Of a stretch of 64,000 nucleotides of DNA, positions 34,169-45,856 are shown one piece after another. This DNA is from JAPPHY01 sp034423135 (lineage in GTDB: Bacteria; Chloroflexota; Dehalococcoidia; Lucifugimonadales; UBA2985), in NCBI GenBank assembly GCA_034423135.1, contig DAOUJC010000011.1, positions 186,001 through 250,000 of the forward strand, written 5' to 3'. How positions within the stretch are numbered: the first letter of the stretch is position 1; each line of letters opens with the position of its first letter. Under the pieces are notes generated by a model that was not told the DNA's origin, ran no database searches, and saw nothing but the letters and a program-made list of their open reading frames with translations. The position numbers were made by a program, and so were the translations under genes.

Positions 34169-34510
34169 CTAAAGGTAGCTCTCGAAGCGGTTGCGGCTGT
34201 CGACCAGAATGTTGTGTTCCGTGACCGGGCTGTCGGTCAGCTCGAACCCCATGACGATGATCTGGTCGCCCACCTTGATTAGGTGAGAGGCTGCGCCGTT
34301 CATGCAGATGACGCCTGAGCCTCTTTCGCCCACCATCACGTAGGTCTCAAGCCTGGCGCCGTTGGTGTTGTCCACCACCAGCACTCGCTCGCCGGGCCAC
34401 AGGCCCGCTTTATCGATGAGGTCTTCGTCGATGGTGATACTGCCGACGTAGTCGAGGTTGGCCTCCGTGACGGTGGCCTTGTGTATCTTCGATCTCAGGA
34501 GCCAGCGCAT
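34169..34510 (-). CDS. panD: aspartate 1-decarboxylase (pyruvoyl enzyme)
   Basis: A 113-residue proenzyme that makes beta-alanine for coenzyme A. It self-cleaves between G23 and S24 in DYVGSITID, creating the pyruvoyl group on the new alpha chain; the lysine near residue 8 and ETYVMVGERGSGVICMNGAASHL are conserved. ATG 34510 gives the family start (MRWLLRSKIHKATVTEA); open extension to 34546 is disfavoured. GGGGAG lies about 11 bases upstream. Confidence 0.93.
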   Translation of the reverse strand: MRWLLRSKIHKATVTEANLDYVGSITIDEDLIDKAGLWPGERVLVVDNTNGARLETYVMVGERGSGVICMNGAASHLIKVGDQIIVMGFELTDSPVTEHNILVDSRNRFESYL

Positions 34511-34662
34511 AGGTACGAGTCTCCCCTTTCTCAGTGGAAGCTCCAAGTCAACCGCCCAATTATACTACAGATTACGATGGGCGGAAGTGGGGGGTGAGGG
34601 GACGGCGCCTGGTGCCCGCTCAAATGGTTCGACGGGGCTCACCATGAGCGGGCTGATCCTGT

Positions 34663-34697
34663 CCGCTCACCCTGAGCCTGTCGAAGGGCGTGAGCGG
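34663..34697. repeat. 35-bp palindromic repeat, copy 2
   Basis: CCGCTCAC, CCTGAGCCTGTCGAAGGG, then CGTGAGCGG: the reverse-complement orientation of copy 1, immediately after the end of the nuclease pseudogene. Confidence 0.8.
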
Positions 34698-34703
34698 ACA
34701 TAC

Positions 34704-35531
34704 TCACGCCGCCTCAATCACCAGGCGGCAGTGATCGCTGGGCCCCCACTCATCCGGCTCGTTGAGGGCGTGGACGCTCATCGATTCCAGGAGCGGCCGG
34801 GACGCAAAGACGAAATCCAGCTGACGCGTGGCGGATTCCGGTGTTTGCCGAGTGGTGTGGTACGTCGGCACGTTCCTGCTGTCTCTCGGCAGCTCGCCCG
34901 GCTAGGGGTCGGCCTGCCGCCCGTTCGGATACTGTGGCCCTGCGAACGGCAGCCCCACGGCCTCCATCCTGTCGAATACCGTACGGTATCGCGCCGCCCA
35001 GTACTGACTGCCGTACTCCCCGTAGCCGCGGAGAATGTTGAGGTCACCAGCGGCGATGATGCGATGACCGTGCTCCCTGCCGATGAAGGCCTCCGATATA
35101 TCCGAAACGACTCGATGCGCGGAGCCGTCGGATACAATCCAGTTGCCGCCGGCGGTTTCGCGGGGATACCGCCACTGCGCGTACATCGATACCACAAAGA
35201 GCGGCTCGCCATCCAGCGGCGTGATGCGAGCGGCGGCAAGCGTGCCCGGGGTGCTGATGGCGAAGGCGCTCGTGTCGGCTTTGGCGATGGGCCTGGACTC
35301 AATCCACTCCACCTTGACCCTGTCCGACAGCCTGACGATTGCCGTGCGCCATCGCTGCGGCTGCCGGTAGCCGCCGGTAATCTCGAATGGACCGGGGTTG
35401 ACCTCCACGCGGTCGGCCATGTCCTCAGGCGGTGGTGCAGCCTCCTGTAGGAGGGCCAGGTCGGCGTCCATATCCGGAAGCCGACGCCACGGCTCCTCCC
35501 TACGAGCTATGTTCCACGAGACGATTCTCAT
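34704..35531 (-). pseudogene. endonuclease/exonuclease/phosphatase-family gene with in-frame stop
   Basis: From ATG 35531 (GGGAGG eight bases upstream) the frame codes MRIVSWNIARREEP, LALLQEA, MYAQWRY and AAGDLNILRGYG, the EEP nuclease fold. It meets TAG at 34902-34904, after QADP. The same frame then continues for 65 codons, including QLDFVFASRPLL and GPSDHCRLVIEAA, the expected C-terminal SDH motif, to TGA at 34704. So one stop codon interrupts an otherwise intact gene of 275 codons. It may be a recent pseudogene, a sequence error or readthrough. Confidence 0.8.
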
Positions 35532-35743
35532 AACGGTGCCTCCCGCCAATTGCCAGGCTGGTCTCAACCCTAGCACATGGGGTGCTTCAGGCGCATTCAA
35601 GGGCCTCGCGGCTAGTGCCAGGGTTTGGCTGTGGGCGCGTGCTAGGGATGTCACACCCGTCGCTCTCTCTCGCCGCGCTGGATTGCGGCTTCCGCCACAA
35701 TGACGGCGGACGGTTGCAGGCAGCCATCGCCCGCCTCCATTCG

Positions 35744-35772
35744 TTGACAGCCCGCAAGCTCGGTGGTAACTT
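35744..35772 (+). promoter_or_regulatory. promoter of ileS
   Basis: TTGACA (35744-35749), 17 bases, TAACTT (35767-35772). The transcript would start near 35780, leaving an 80-base leader. Confidence 0.55.
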
Positions 35773-35779
35773 AACGCCG

Positions 35780-35840
35780 ACCTGGCGGGGACGAGATGCT
35801 CGGCCGGGCGTTCCCGTCCCTAATGGGGCGGGCTTTTTTG
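35780..35840 (+). promoter_or_regulatory. attenuator-like leader of ileS
   Basis: CCCGTCCC (35813-35820) pairs with GGGGCGGG (35825-35832) and is followed by CTTTTTT, a textbook intrinsic terminator 20 bases before ileS. GGGACG (35788-35793) can instead pair with CGTCCC (35815-35820), which would prevent the terminator. I see no T-box core sequence, so the signal sensed is unknown. Confidence 0.6.
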
Positions 35841-35860
35841 ATGAACTTCAGGAGCGTCCT

Positions 35861-38992
<3,132 letters not shown>

Positions 38993-39006
38993 GGGTGGAA
39001 GGCCGT

Positions 39007-39103
39007 CCGCTCATGTCCTTCGACAGGCTCAGGATGAGCGGACGATCTGCGCTGCCGCCTTCCCAACCCGCTCGTGGTGAGCTTGTCGAACCATTCGAGC
39101 GGG
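39007..39103. repeat. palindromic repeats, copies 3a and 3b
   Basis: A 35-bp copy at 39007-39041 (CCGCTCAT...ATGAGCGG) and a related longer form at 39067-39103 (CCCGCTCGTGGTGAGC then TTGTCGAACCATTCGAGCGGG) in the convergent gap after ileS. Confidence 0.7.
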
Positions 39104-39173
39104 GCAGATATCCGTGTAGGTGCGGCTGCTATTGAGGCTCGCGCGGGCAAGCCCAACTGCCAGTTAACTGAAT

Positions 39174-39779
39174 CTAGACCTGCAGCACGATCTCGAACTG
39201 CTCAGCCGTAAACGGCAGGGTCGTGAAGTTGCTTCTGGCCGGCGGCCTCCACGAGCCGCCCCGTTCGCCCGGTGGAGCGAACTCAGTGTGAAGCGTAAAG
39301 CCCACGAACCTGTTGTCGGAGCCGAGCTCGCGAAGAAGGAGACGCCTCACAAACCGCGGATCGCCCTCCTTGGCGCCCTCCCAGTAAACCCTGCGGCTCT
39401 CGATGAAGGCGGGCACAGCGCCATCCACGTCGACGATGAAGTCGTTCAGGTTGACGACGCCAGCGCGGCCGGGGCCGTCGATCTCCAACACTACCTCGTA
39501 GCCCAATCCGCTGCCGATTGCGGTAAACAAGCCGGTGGTCGGGTTGGCCTTCAGGAAGCTCACCAATGCCGCGGATTGGACGGCGGCGCGCCAGGCCTCC
39601 CGGCTGTCCCACAGCGTTAGACTAGTGTACTTGTCCAGATGTGCGAGCGAGTTCAAGATGAAGGATCCCTGGAATCCAGGCTGAGCCTGCAGGATTTCAC
39701 TAACACTCGCGCTCCACGCCAGGTAGTCCCTGACGTTCCCCACAGGCACGATTCCCTCTCGGCGCGTCACAAACGTCAT
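39174..39779 (-). CDS. antibiotic-biosynthesis-monooxygenase-fold protein
   Basis: A 201-residue protein. The first 95 residues (GNVRDYLAWSASVSEIL, PGFQGSFILNS, YTSLTLWDSREAWRAA) look like a dimeric alpha/beta-barrel (ABM) domain; the second half is a less clear alpha/beta segment with VVLEIDGPGR and RRLLLRELG. Possible stress-related or catabolic monooxygenase, substrate unknown. AAGGGG lies nine bases before ATG 39779. Follows the SDR gene on the minus strand by 52 bp. Confidence 0.6.
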   Translation of the reverse strand: MTFVTRREGIVPVGNVRDYLAWSASVSEILQAQPGFQGSFILNSLAHLDKYTSLTLWDSREAWRAAVQSAALVSFLKANPTTGLFTAIGSGLGYEVVLEIDGPGRAGVVNLNDFIVDVDGAVPAFIESRRVYWEGAKEGDPRFVRRLLLRELGSDNRFVGFTLHTEFAPPGERGGSWRPPARSNFTTLPFTAEQFEIVLQV

Positions 39780-39831
39780 GGCCGGCCCCTTCTAGTATCG
39801 CGTTCAGTCGGTGGGTTCATCCAGGACTCCC

Positions 39832-40587
39832 TCAGTTGTCCCTTCTCATGAGGCTGAAGCTCTGGGCGGTCGGCCCTCTGTCGGGCTGCGTGGCCAGGAA
39901 TAGCGCCAGCTTGGTTACGTCCTCAGGCGACTTCAGCCACTCGCTTTCGATGTTGAAGACCGACCCTTCCGGTCGGGGAGCGGTGTCTGCGGGCGACCTG
40001 GTGTCCACGGGACCGGGAATCAGCTCGTTGACACTGATGTCGTAGTCCCAGAGCTCCTGCGCGGCCACGCGGGTGAGCATCCATAGCCCAGCCTTGGAGC
40101 ATGCGTACGCCGACGAAGCAACTCTCCCGCGGTGGCCTATGCCGGATCCCACGGTGATGATCTTGCCGCTTCCCCTAGCCTTCAGGTGGGGGATGGCTGC
40201 CCGGACGGTGTAGTACGCTCCTACCAGATTCACCTCCAACGTCGCGAGCCACATGTGGGGATCGCCGTCGTCGACTCGACCGCTGTCAAGCCGCCCACCG
40301 GCGTTGACGACCACGATGTCGATGCCCCCGAAGTGCTCTGCGGCGACCCTGAACATCTGCTCCACCGTCTCCAGCTTTGTGACGTCCGTCTGGACAGCGA
40401 GTCCGTTACCGCCGGAGCTCTCGATCTCCCTGACCGTGTCCTCAATCTCGGACGAGGTGCGCGCGGCGCAGCAGACGCCCGCTCCCTCGCGCGCATAGGC
40501 GAGAGCAATGGCCCTACCGATGCCTCTGCCGGCGCCCGTCACCACCGCGACCTTGCCTTCCAGGCTGAGAGACTGTGCCGTCATCAT
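39832..40587 (-). CDS. SDR-family oxidoreductase
   Basis: A 251-residue NAD(P)-dependent short-chain dehydrogenase. The cofactor loop TGAGRGIG lies at residues 18-25, NAGG near 95, and the catalytic serine/tyrosine/lysine are present (VGSGIG, then YACSK near 160). ELIPGPVDT is the classic post-active-site strand. Substrate unknown. Either of two adjacent ATGs at 40587 and 40584 may be used, with GAGGAAA upstream. Likely in one transcript with the ABM-fold gene downstream. Confidence 0.9.
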   Translation of the reverse strand: MMTAQSLSLEGKVAVVTGAGRGIGRAIALAYAREGAGVCCAARTSSEIEDTVREIESSGGNGLAVQTDVTKLETVEQMFRVAAEHFGGIDIVVVNAGGRLDSGRVDDGDPHMWLATLEVNLVGAYYTVRAAIPHLKARGSGKIITVGSGIGHRGRVASSAYACSKAGLWMLTRVAAQELWDYDISVNELIPGPVDTRSPADTAPRPEGSVFNIESEWLKSPEDVTKLALFLATQPDRGPTAQSFSLMRRDN

Positions 40588-40660
40588 TTCCTCGCTGGGG
40601 CGGTTTGGGAATCCGGCGGGCTACCTTCGCCCGCTTCAACTGCGCCAGCCCCGCCAGCCG

Positions 40661-41551
40661 TCACTCCGGCGTAAGCACGTTCCCTAGGGTGCCGATTTCG
40701 CCCGATGCCCGGCTGGCGGCCGCCGCAAGTGAGTCGGCCCTGTACACGTAGCTCATGTCGGGCTTCAGCTCCTCCATGTAGAGCACCTGCTCGTGGCCCG
40801 GGTATCTGACGACCACGGAGTACCACCCAGCGTCCGGCACGACCACCTGGGCAATCCCATCGCCGTCGCTCGTGAAGCGGCCGACGCCTACGAGCCTTAT
40901 CTCGGCACCAGGCACCGGGCGTCCGTGATCGTCCAGCACCCTGAATCTGCTTGGGCGGCCAGCCGATTCCTCGTCGGCAATGCCTGCGACGACGTCCTGC
41001 TCGTACTCTCCCGGTCTCTTGGGGGTCATCCACTCTTCGCCGTACTTCAGGCGCAGGTACTCTTCGGGCGGACTCGGCACCATGAACTTCTCGCCCAGGA
41101 AGTCGACCTCCTTGGGGCTGATGAACAGCTCGGCGGGCAGGCGAATGCCCGGAAAGGTATGGATGTGGTCGTCCACGGGGATAACACAGCTCCAGTCGAC
41201 CCTGACGAAGTCCTTCATCATCGACATCGACCTGTACTCCCTGACCGTGTTCTCACCCACGTAGAACCCGCTCTCAGTGAAGACCCTGGCTACCTCTTGC
41301 CTGTACTCCTCCGTCAGGCCGTTTATGCCGAGAACCGAAATCAGGTCTACGTCGTCGTCCCAGGGGATGAAGGCGTTGTCGCGGACAGCTGCGAGGCACG
41401 TGCCGGAGTTGAGCATGAAGACCACACCCATCTGCTCGAATATGCGCTTGGCTTCCTTCAGATTGCGCTCCGCCGCGCCTGCGTCGATCGGAGGGCTGAA
41501 CCTCAGGGAGTAGTCGAGAGTCGCCTTGTCACTACCGTTGCCTGTCGTCAT
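40661..41551 (-). CDS. LicD-type nucleotidyltransferase with C-terminal Ig-like module
   Basis: A 296-residue protein. The LicD core is clear: SGTCLAAVRDNAFIPWDDDVDL with the metal-binding aspartates, near residue 48-70, then WSCVIPVDDH. LicD enzymes add phosphocholine or similar groups to surface polymers. From about residue 200 a separate beta module (VLDDHGRPVPGAEIRLVG, GWYSVVVRYPGH) resembles carboxypeptidase regulatory-like domains, unusual in LicD proteins. ATG 41551 follows GGGAGGTGG; a GTG at 41563 lies inside that ribosome site. Confidence 0.8.
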   Translation of the reverse strand: MTTGNGSDKATLDYSLRFSPPIDAGAAERNLKEAKRIFEQMGVVFMLNSGTCLAAVRDNAFIPWDDDVDLISVLGINGLTEEYRQEVARVFTESGFYVGENTVREYRSMSMMKDFVRVDWSCVIPVDDHIHTFPGIRLPAELFISPKEVDFLGEKFMVPSPPEEYLRLKYGEEWMTPKRPGEYEQDVVAGIADEESAGRPSRFRVLDDHGRPVPGAEIRLVGVGRFTSDGDGIAQVVVPDAGWYSVVVRYPGHEQVLYMEELKPDMSYVYRADSLAAAASRASGEIGTLGNVLTPE

Positions 41552-41823
41552 GATAAGTTCCACCTCCCGATGAGAAGTGCCGGCAGGCCGAAGGCAAGCC
41601 GGTCAGCAGTTGGGTGATCGCAAGATGGCTATCATACTACGCTAGGCAACCCCGCGCCTACGCCGTCAGACGCCTGCTTTCGCGGGGCGGTTACCGACTT
41701 AAGGCCGGAGTGCCGGATGTGATCCCCATGAGGCCCGCGCTGTACTAGCGCCAAATTACCTGAGTTCGTAAGAACGTCAAGCGCCGGAGGCCATCCTGCG
41801 CCCTCTAGCCAAGCGGCGTAGGC

Positions 41824-42102
41824 TCAGCCTTCCTCAAGCTGTATTCCGGCCGTTGCGAAGACCGATTCCGGTGCGTTGTGCTGCTCCAGCCACAACGCGA
41901 CCTCGTTTTCGCTCCACAGTGGGCGAAGACTGGACTTGGTGCTGCCATCTTCCCACAAGACGACGACAAAATATGTCCCGTTGGGAGAAAGATACAGCGA
42001 TTCCCGGTAGTCGTCGCCCACGGCGTTGAAGAACGGGGTCGCGGTGTGGATATGGGTGGACTTCTCCGTGTCGTATATCTTCCTGCCTACAATCTTGCGC
42101 AC
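41824..42102 (-). CDS. small protein downstream of a HEPN-like gene, unknown
   Basis: A 92-residue protein not confidently recognised. It has an RKIVGRKIYDTEK start, a SLYLSPNGTYFVVVLWE hairpin and a WLEQ helix, resembling small proteins often annotated hypothetical. GTG 42102 is chosen because AAGGAG lies seven bases upstream; a TTG at 42135 is also open. It starts 20 nt after the PaREP1-like gene ends, so a two-gene module is likely. Confidence 0.55.
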   Translation of the reverse strand: MRKIVGRKIYDTEKSTHIHTATPFFNAVGDDYRESLYLSPNGTYFVVVLWEDGSTKSSLRPLWSENEVALWLEQHNAPESVFATAGIQLEEG

Positions 42103-42121
42103 TTTGGCACTCCTTGCCTGC

Positions 42122-42481
42122 TCACGGAAGATCAAGCAGGGCTTCCACTCTAGTCACAAATACGTCCACTTGCCCCAGGGCATGCACTACCATAGCAGTG
42201 CTCCATTCGCCTTCGTAGAAATTCGTGTGCAGCGCGCTGGCTTGATTGAAGAGCGTCCCCAAAGTCTGGTCTCCCGTCTCGTCGATGAGGTTAGCCACTG
42301 CCCGGTCCAGATTGCGGTGTTGGCGGTGAGGCCAGCCTCGTTCGTCGGCCGCAGCCTTGATGATCTGCGATGCGGCGCCCCATCCCTTCTCGGAAGCCTG
42401 GCGCAGGTCGCCCATCGCTAGCTCTGCGATGGCCTGTCGAAGGAATGCGCGGCTCTGTTCTCTGTAAGTAGGCTCGACCAA
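42122..42481 (-). CDS. PaREP1/HEPN-like protein
   Basis: A 119-residue all-helical protein resembling archaeal PaREP1 and HEPN proteins: LAMGDLRQASEKGWGAASQIIKA, WPHRQHRNLDRAV, and LHTNFYEGEW in the right order. HEPN proteins are often RNases or their regulators; the RxxxxH core is not clear here (RQHRNL is the nearest), so activity is doubtful. Start TTG 42481 is uncertain. Likely co-expressed with the gene at 41824-42102. Confidence 0.65.
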   Translation of the reverse strand: MVEPTYREQSRAFLRQAIAELAMGDLRQASEKGWGAASQIIKAAADERGWPHRQHRNLDRAVANLIDETGDQTLGTLFNQASALHTNFYEGEWSTAMVVHALGQVDVFVTRVEALLDLP

Positions 42482-42641
42482 CTCAACTCCCGTCGCTGAA
42501 TGTCACGCCTACATTATACCAAGGACTGTGGGGAGTCATATAGCGGCTGTGACGCAATTGGTTGTCCGGCGTCCGCGCCACTCTACCGGACAGCATCGGG
42601 GGCTGCCCCACGCGCCGCCCGCGTCGGTGCCTACCCCGCGC

Positions 42642-43805
42642 CTACGCCGCCCGCCGCCGCCTCAGCGGCTGACCGCTCCGGTACGTGCCCACGCGCCACA
42701 GCCATTCCGCGGGGCCGAACAGGAAGCGGTTGAGCCACGCCGTCGACCACCACATCTGCAAGCCCCACACCGCAAACACGAATACCAGCACGGCGGCCCG
42801 GTTCACGTACTCGGCGTCGCTGAGCAGAGTCGTCAGGACCAGCACGCCCAGCACCGTCTGAGACAGGTAGTTGGTCAGCGCCATCCGTCCGACCGCCCGC
42901 AGCCGCTCCTTGAACCGGCTGTCGCCGCGGTTGTTCCAGAGGATGATGAGGCTCATGTATGCAAGCGCGCAGGGGATGGTGCCGAGAGTGTTCGGAATCT
43001 GGCCCACGAACGCAATCTCGCGGGAGTAGTCGTTGGCCGCGGTCACGATGACGCCTGCGGCAGCGAGCGGCAGGCCAATCGCAAGCCCGACAATCGCAGT
43101 CAGCCGGTACGTCCGAGCAGGCAGGCCGCCGTTCATGAACCCGGCGCGGTACAGGCCCGCGCCCACCAGAATCAGCCCCAGCGCGCGCAGGAAGAAGCCT
43201 GAGAGGAAGATGTACGTTCTGGGCGCTTCGTCGTCGGTTTCGCCGGGCGTCCAGAGGCCGGACAGCGAGTCGTCTGTGGTGTTGGCAATGTTCTGCGCCG
43301 CAAGCGTGGCTGCGATCGACAGCGCGAACACGGCCACGCCAAAGGCGATGAGCACCCGGTTCGGCAGCCTGCGCAGGCCGAGCAGGAACACCGACGACAC
43401 CGCATACACCGCGAGAATGTCGCCTTCCCACACCATGAGGTGAAGGACGCCAATCAGAAAGAGTAGCACGTTGCGCCACATGTTCAGCGCCACTGCGCTC
43501 CTGCCCTTGGCGGCGGCGCGGTCGATGAAGAGGATCATGCCCGCGCCGAACAGCAGGGAGAACACCCCCATGAACCTCTGATCGACGAACACTTCGCCGA
43601 GGACGCCCACGGACCAGTCGAGCCACGTCTCCGAGCCGCCCGCGCTCAGGTTGAAGTATGGCGCGCCGCCGAACTTGTAGTTGACGGCGTTCATCAGCAG
43701 GATGCCAAGCACGGCAACCCCGCGGATGAGGTCGAGGCTGGTTATGCGCTCCGACTCACGGACTGGGCCGGAGTCGGCGGGTGCGGGCTGTGGTAGTGCT
43801 GCCAA
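42642..43805 (-). CDS. DUF418 membrane protein
   Basis: A 387-residue integral membrane protein with about ten hydrophobic spans. SLDLIRGVAVLGILLMNA near residue 23 and the C-terminal MALTNYLSQTVLG, PAEWLWRVGTYR are hallmarks of DUF418 proteins, which are acyltransferase-like; activity is unproven. The start is TTG 43805 with no clear ribosome site. It lies just downstream of the HEPN-like gene (6 nt gap), possibly a shared transcript. Confidence 0.85.
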   Translation of the reverse strand: MAALPQPAPADSGPVRESERITSLDLIRGVAVLGILLMNAVNYKFGGAPYFNLSAGGSETWLDWSVGVLGEVFVDQRFMGVFSLLFGAGMILFIDRAAAKGRSAVALNMWRNVLLFLIGVLHLMVWEGDILAVYAVSSVFLLGLRRLPNRVLIAFGVAVFALSIAATLAAQNIANTTDDSLSGLWTPGETDDEAPRTYIFLSGFFLRALGLILVGAGLYRAGFMNGGLPARTYRLTAIVGLAIGLPLAAAGVIVTAANDYSREIAFVGQIPNTLGTIPCALAYMSLIILWNNRGDSRFKERLRAVGRMALTNYLSQTVLGVLVLTTLLSDAEYVNRAAVLVFVFAVWGLQMWWSTAWLNRFLFGPAEWLWRVGTYRSGQPLRRRRAA

Positions 43806-43811
43806 TAGGTG

Positions 43812-44525
43812 CTACTCTGAGAGGGAGGGGGTGTCGGCGCGGTTGTGGGGGTGGGCGGTCAATCGCTCTTCCTTCCACTGGCGGTAAGCGGAAACGACAT
43901 CTATAAGGACCTTGCGGAAGGCCATCATGGCTCTGTTGCAGAAGTCTTTGGTAAGGTGCAACTCAAACTGTTTCACGCCATATGTCAAAGAGGATTCTCG
44001 CAATATCCCATTCGCCTTCGCAATAGGAATGACGTCATCTTTTTCGCCAAGCCCGCTTCCAGCGTGCATGATTTTGTTTCTGATCTTCCGATAGTCTGTG
44101 GCTTGCTTCCACTCGAGAGTACCTGCTGGAAAGCCCATTCCGAGCTTCTTGAGGTATTCCTTAGCACTATTCATGTAATCGCGGTTTCCCAAGTCTTGCA
44201 CTGAACACTGGCTGTAGGTTTCCCTACGAGCCCGCTCACAGACTCGCACCAACTCATGCTCGAATAGTGCAAATGACGAAGCAAAGAAAGCGTGTAGGAA
44301 TATGGCCTCAATTCCTTCTATTTCGAGATGCTCCTCGGCAAGATAGTCTCGGTAGTCATCCCGTCTAGGGTCGTTTTCTGGTTGGCTAGCAACTCCTTCT
44401 ACCCTTTGTGCCAATTCCATCAGGTCTTTTTCCATTTGCTGTACTACCGAGTCCAAGAGTTTCCGATATACATCGAACTTGGAAGCAATAACGAATTCGT
44501 TCCATTCGAACTTGATCGTGGTCAT
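43812..44525 (-). CDS. unknown protein with HEPN-like RxxxxH motif
   Basis: A 237-residue mostly helical protein. DYRKIRNKIMHAGSGL near residue 150 contains RNKIMH, the R-x4-H arrangement seen in HEPN RNases, and an earlier HAFFASSFALFEHELVRVCERAR helix fits the fold. Base composition is visibly lower in G+C than the neighbours, suggesting acquisition. ATG 44525 has GGAGAG ten bases upstream; ATG 44543 is an alternative. Function, and whether it has a partner antitoxin, is unknown. Confidence 0.6.
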   Translation of the reverse strand: MTTIKFEWNEFVIASKFDVYRKLLDSVVQQMEKDLMELAQRVEGVASQPENDPRRDDYRDYLAEEHLEIEGIEAIFLHAFFASSFALFEHELVRVCERARRETYSQCSVQDLGNRDYMNSAKEYLKKLGMGFPAGTLEWKQATDYRKIRNKIMHAGSGLGEKDDVIPIAKANGILRESSLTYGVKQFELHLTKDFCNRAMMAFRKVLIDVVSAYRQWKEERLTAHPHNRADTPSLSE

Positions 44526-44688
44526 AGTATCGGTTCTCTCCATCTGGACTCGTCAGAAGTTACATTCGGCGGGAGTGTATACTTTCTTCCAAGGTGGTAA
44601 AAGAAAGACACTGGCAATGGTGTGTGGATGGGATGGGGATTAGAATAATCTCAGAAGCAGGTGGCCGCCTATGTCTGACGGCAACTGC

Positions 44689-45675
44689 TCACCCGACGTA
44701 AACGTGGACAGTGGTAGGGTCCTTGCCGCGCTCCGTCACGATAGCTCTGCATACCGAAACTGCTCCCTTTAGGCCAAAGTTTGCGTCCAGGTAGAGGCCG
44801 TTTGACAAATGGTGTTCCGATTTGAAACCATCGCCATTGGGATGGGACGGAGTCAGGTTTACCGTGCTGTACCCGACGTCGCGTCCAGCAGTTACTGGAC
44901 ACGCCTCTGGTCCAAGCACTCCCTCCCGAATTAGCCATTCGGCAACTTCAATGACTATCTGCTTCTTGAGCCTAACGGGCCGTTCTACGCCATCAGGAAA
45001 ACTCAACTTCTGTGGAGACCTGCGATCGACAGGAGGCCTATAGTCCTCTAGCGTTATCCAGTCTGCTTTTGGCACAACCGTGCCGCCCGATGTAGGCGGT
45101 GGGGGAATTGGAGGAGCTATCGGTGTCGGCGCGGGATCCGCCGTAACGGAAGGAGGAGGGGGCTGGAGATTGGAAATTGGCTCCACGGCCTCAATGGGCT
45201 GACCTGACGCGAGGTTGGGGTGCCAGAGCAGAAGCAGCTGGAGGGCACACTTGGCTGATTCTTCATTGGATATTGAGAGATTGAGGATTCGGCGCTGCTC
45301 AATGGGCGCCATCTGCAGGTTGTCGTATACCTCCCACTCGCTGCCGTTGGTCAGCGCCGGGTACCTGATGCCAAGCTCGCTGGCGTAGGCTGCCACCTGC
45401 GATCTGTGATTGGCCAGACTTTCGCCCAGGTTCTTGGCTTCTAGGAAGACGACCACGCCGCCCTGAGCGTTTAGCAGGGCGTAGTCGGCTCGCCTGCCGC
45501 CAACCACGTACTCCGGCCGGACCATTGCCGGGTCCGCCGTGTTCCATCCGAGCGCGCGGAGCAGCGGGTCGATGAGGGACAGGCGTGTTTGTGCTTCGCT
45601 TGTTTGTAGCGCGGCGCGGTGCTCGGTGATGCGCGCCTTCAGCGTCTCAATAGTCTTGACTAGCTCTTCCAGCAA
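44689..45675 (-). CDS. type I restriction R-subunit N-terminal-domain protein
   Basis: A 328-residue protein. Residues 1-150 match the HsdR-type nuclease domain: RPEYVVGGRRADYALLN and VVVFLEAKN give the PD-(D/E)xK acids and lysine. A proline-rich linker (about 175-200) joins a C-terminal domain (about 225-328, RLKKQIVIEVAEWLIREGV) of unknown type. No helicase, HsdM or HsdS gene is nearby, so it is stand-alone. TTG 45675 lies eight bases after AAGGAGA. Lower G+C than flanks suggests transfer. Confidence 0.7.
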   Translation of the reverse strand: MLEELVKTIETLKARITEHRAALQTSEAQTRLSLIDPLLRALGWNTADPAMVRPEYVVGGRRADYALLNAQGGVVVFLEAKNLGESLANHRSQVAAYASELGIRYPALTNGSEWEVYDNLQMAPIEQRRILNLSISNEESAKCALQLLLLWHPNLASGQPIEAVEPISNLQPPPPSVTADPAPTPIAPPIPPPPTSGGTVVPKADWITLEDYRPPVDRRSPQKLSFPDGVERPVRLKKQIVIEVAEWLIREGVLGPEACPVTAGRDVGYSTVNLTPSHPNGDGFKSEHHLSNGLYLDANFGLKGAVSVCRAIVTERGKDPTTVHVYVG

Positions 45676-45696
45676 TTCGGCTCTCCTTGCGGCGCC

Positions 45697-45732
45697 CCGC
45701 TCATGTCCTTCGACGGTGCTCAGGATGAGCGG
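45697..45732. repeat. 36-bp palindromic repeat, copy 4
   Basis: CCGCTCATGTCCTTCGACGG then TGCTCAGGATGAGCGG, immediately upstream of the HsdR-like gene; one base longer than the other copies. Confidence 0.7.
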
Positions 45733-45767
45733 GGCGTTGCCGTTACGCCTCGTCGTACTCCTGCGTC

Positions 45768-45796
45768 ACCATACAACCGCGCATTGGGGCTGTCAA
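45768..45796 (-). promoter_or_regulatory. promoter of the HsdR-domain gene
   Basis: Minus-strand TTGACA (45791-45796), 17 bases, TATGGT (45768-45773). The spacer includes CGCGGTTG, shared with the promoter at 46615-46643. Confidence 0.55.
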
Positions 45797-45856
45797 CACG
45801 CTCGCAAGACGCATCGGTTTCGGCTGGCGCGGGCTGTGGCTGCTTGCCAATGGATT

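Noticed and set aside
35773..35860. Classical T-box before ileS
   Set aside because: No T-box core sequence and the leader is only about 80 bases; only the terminator and competing pair are visible.
35582..35860. N-terminal extension of ileS to 35582
   Set aside because: Runs through the promoter and attenuator; the synthetase fold starts at MFKPVTSRVDFPAME.
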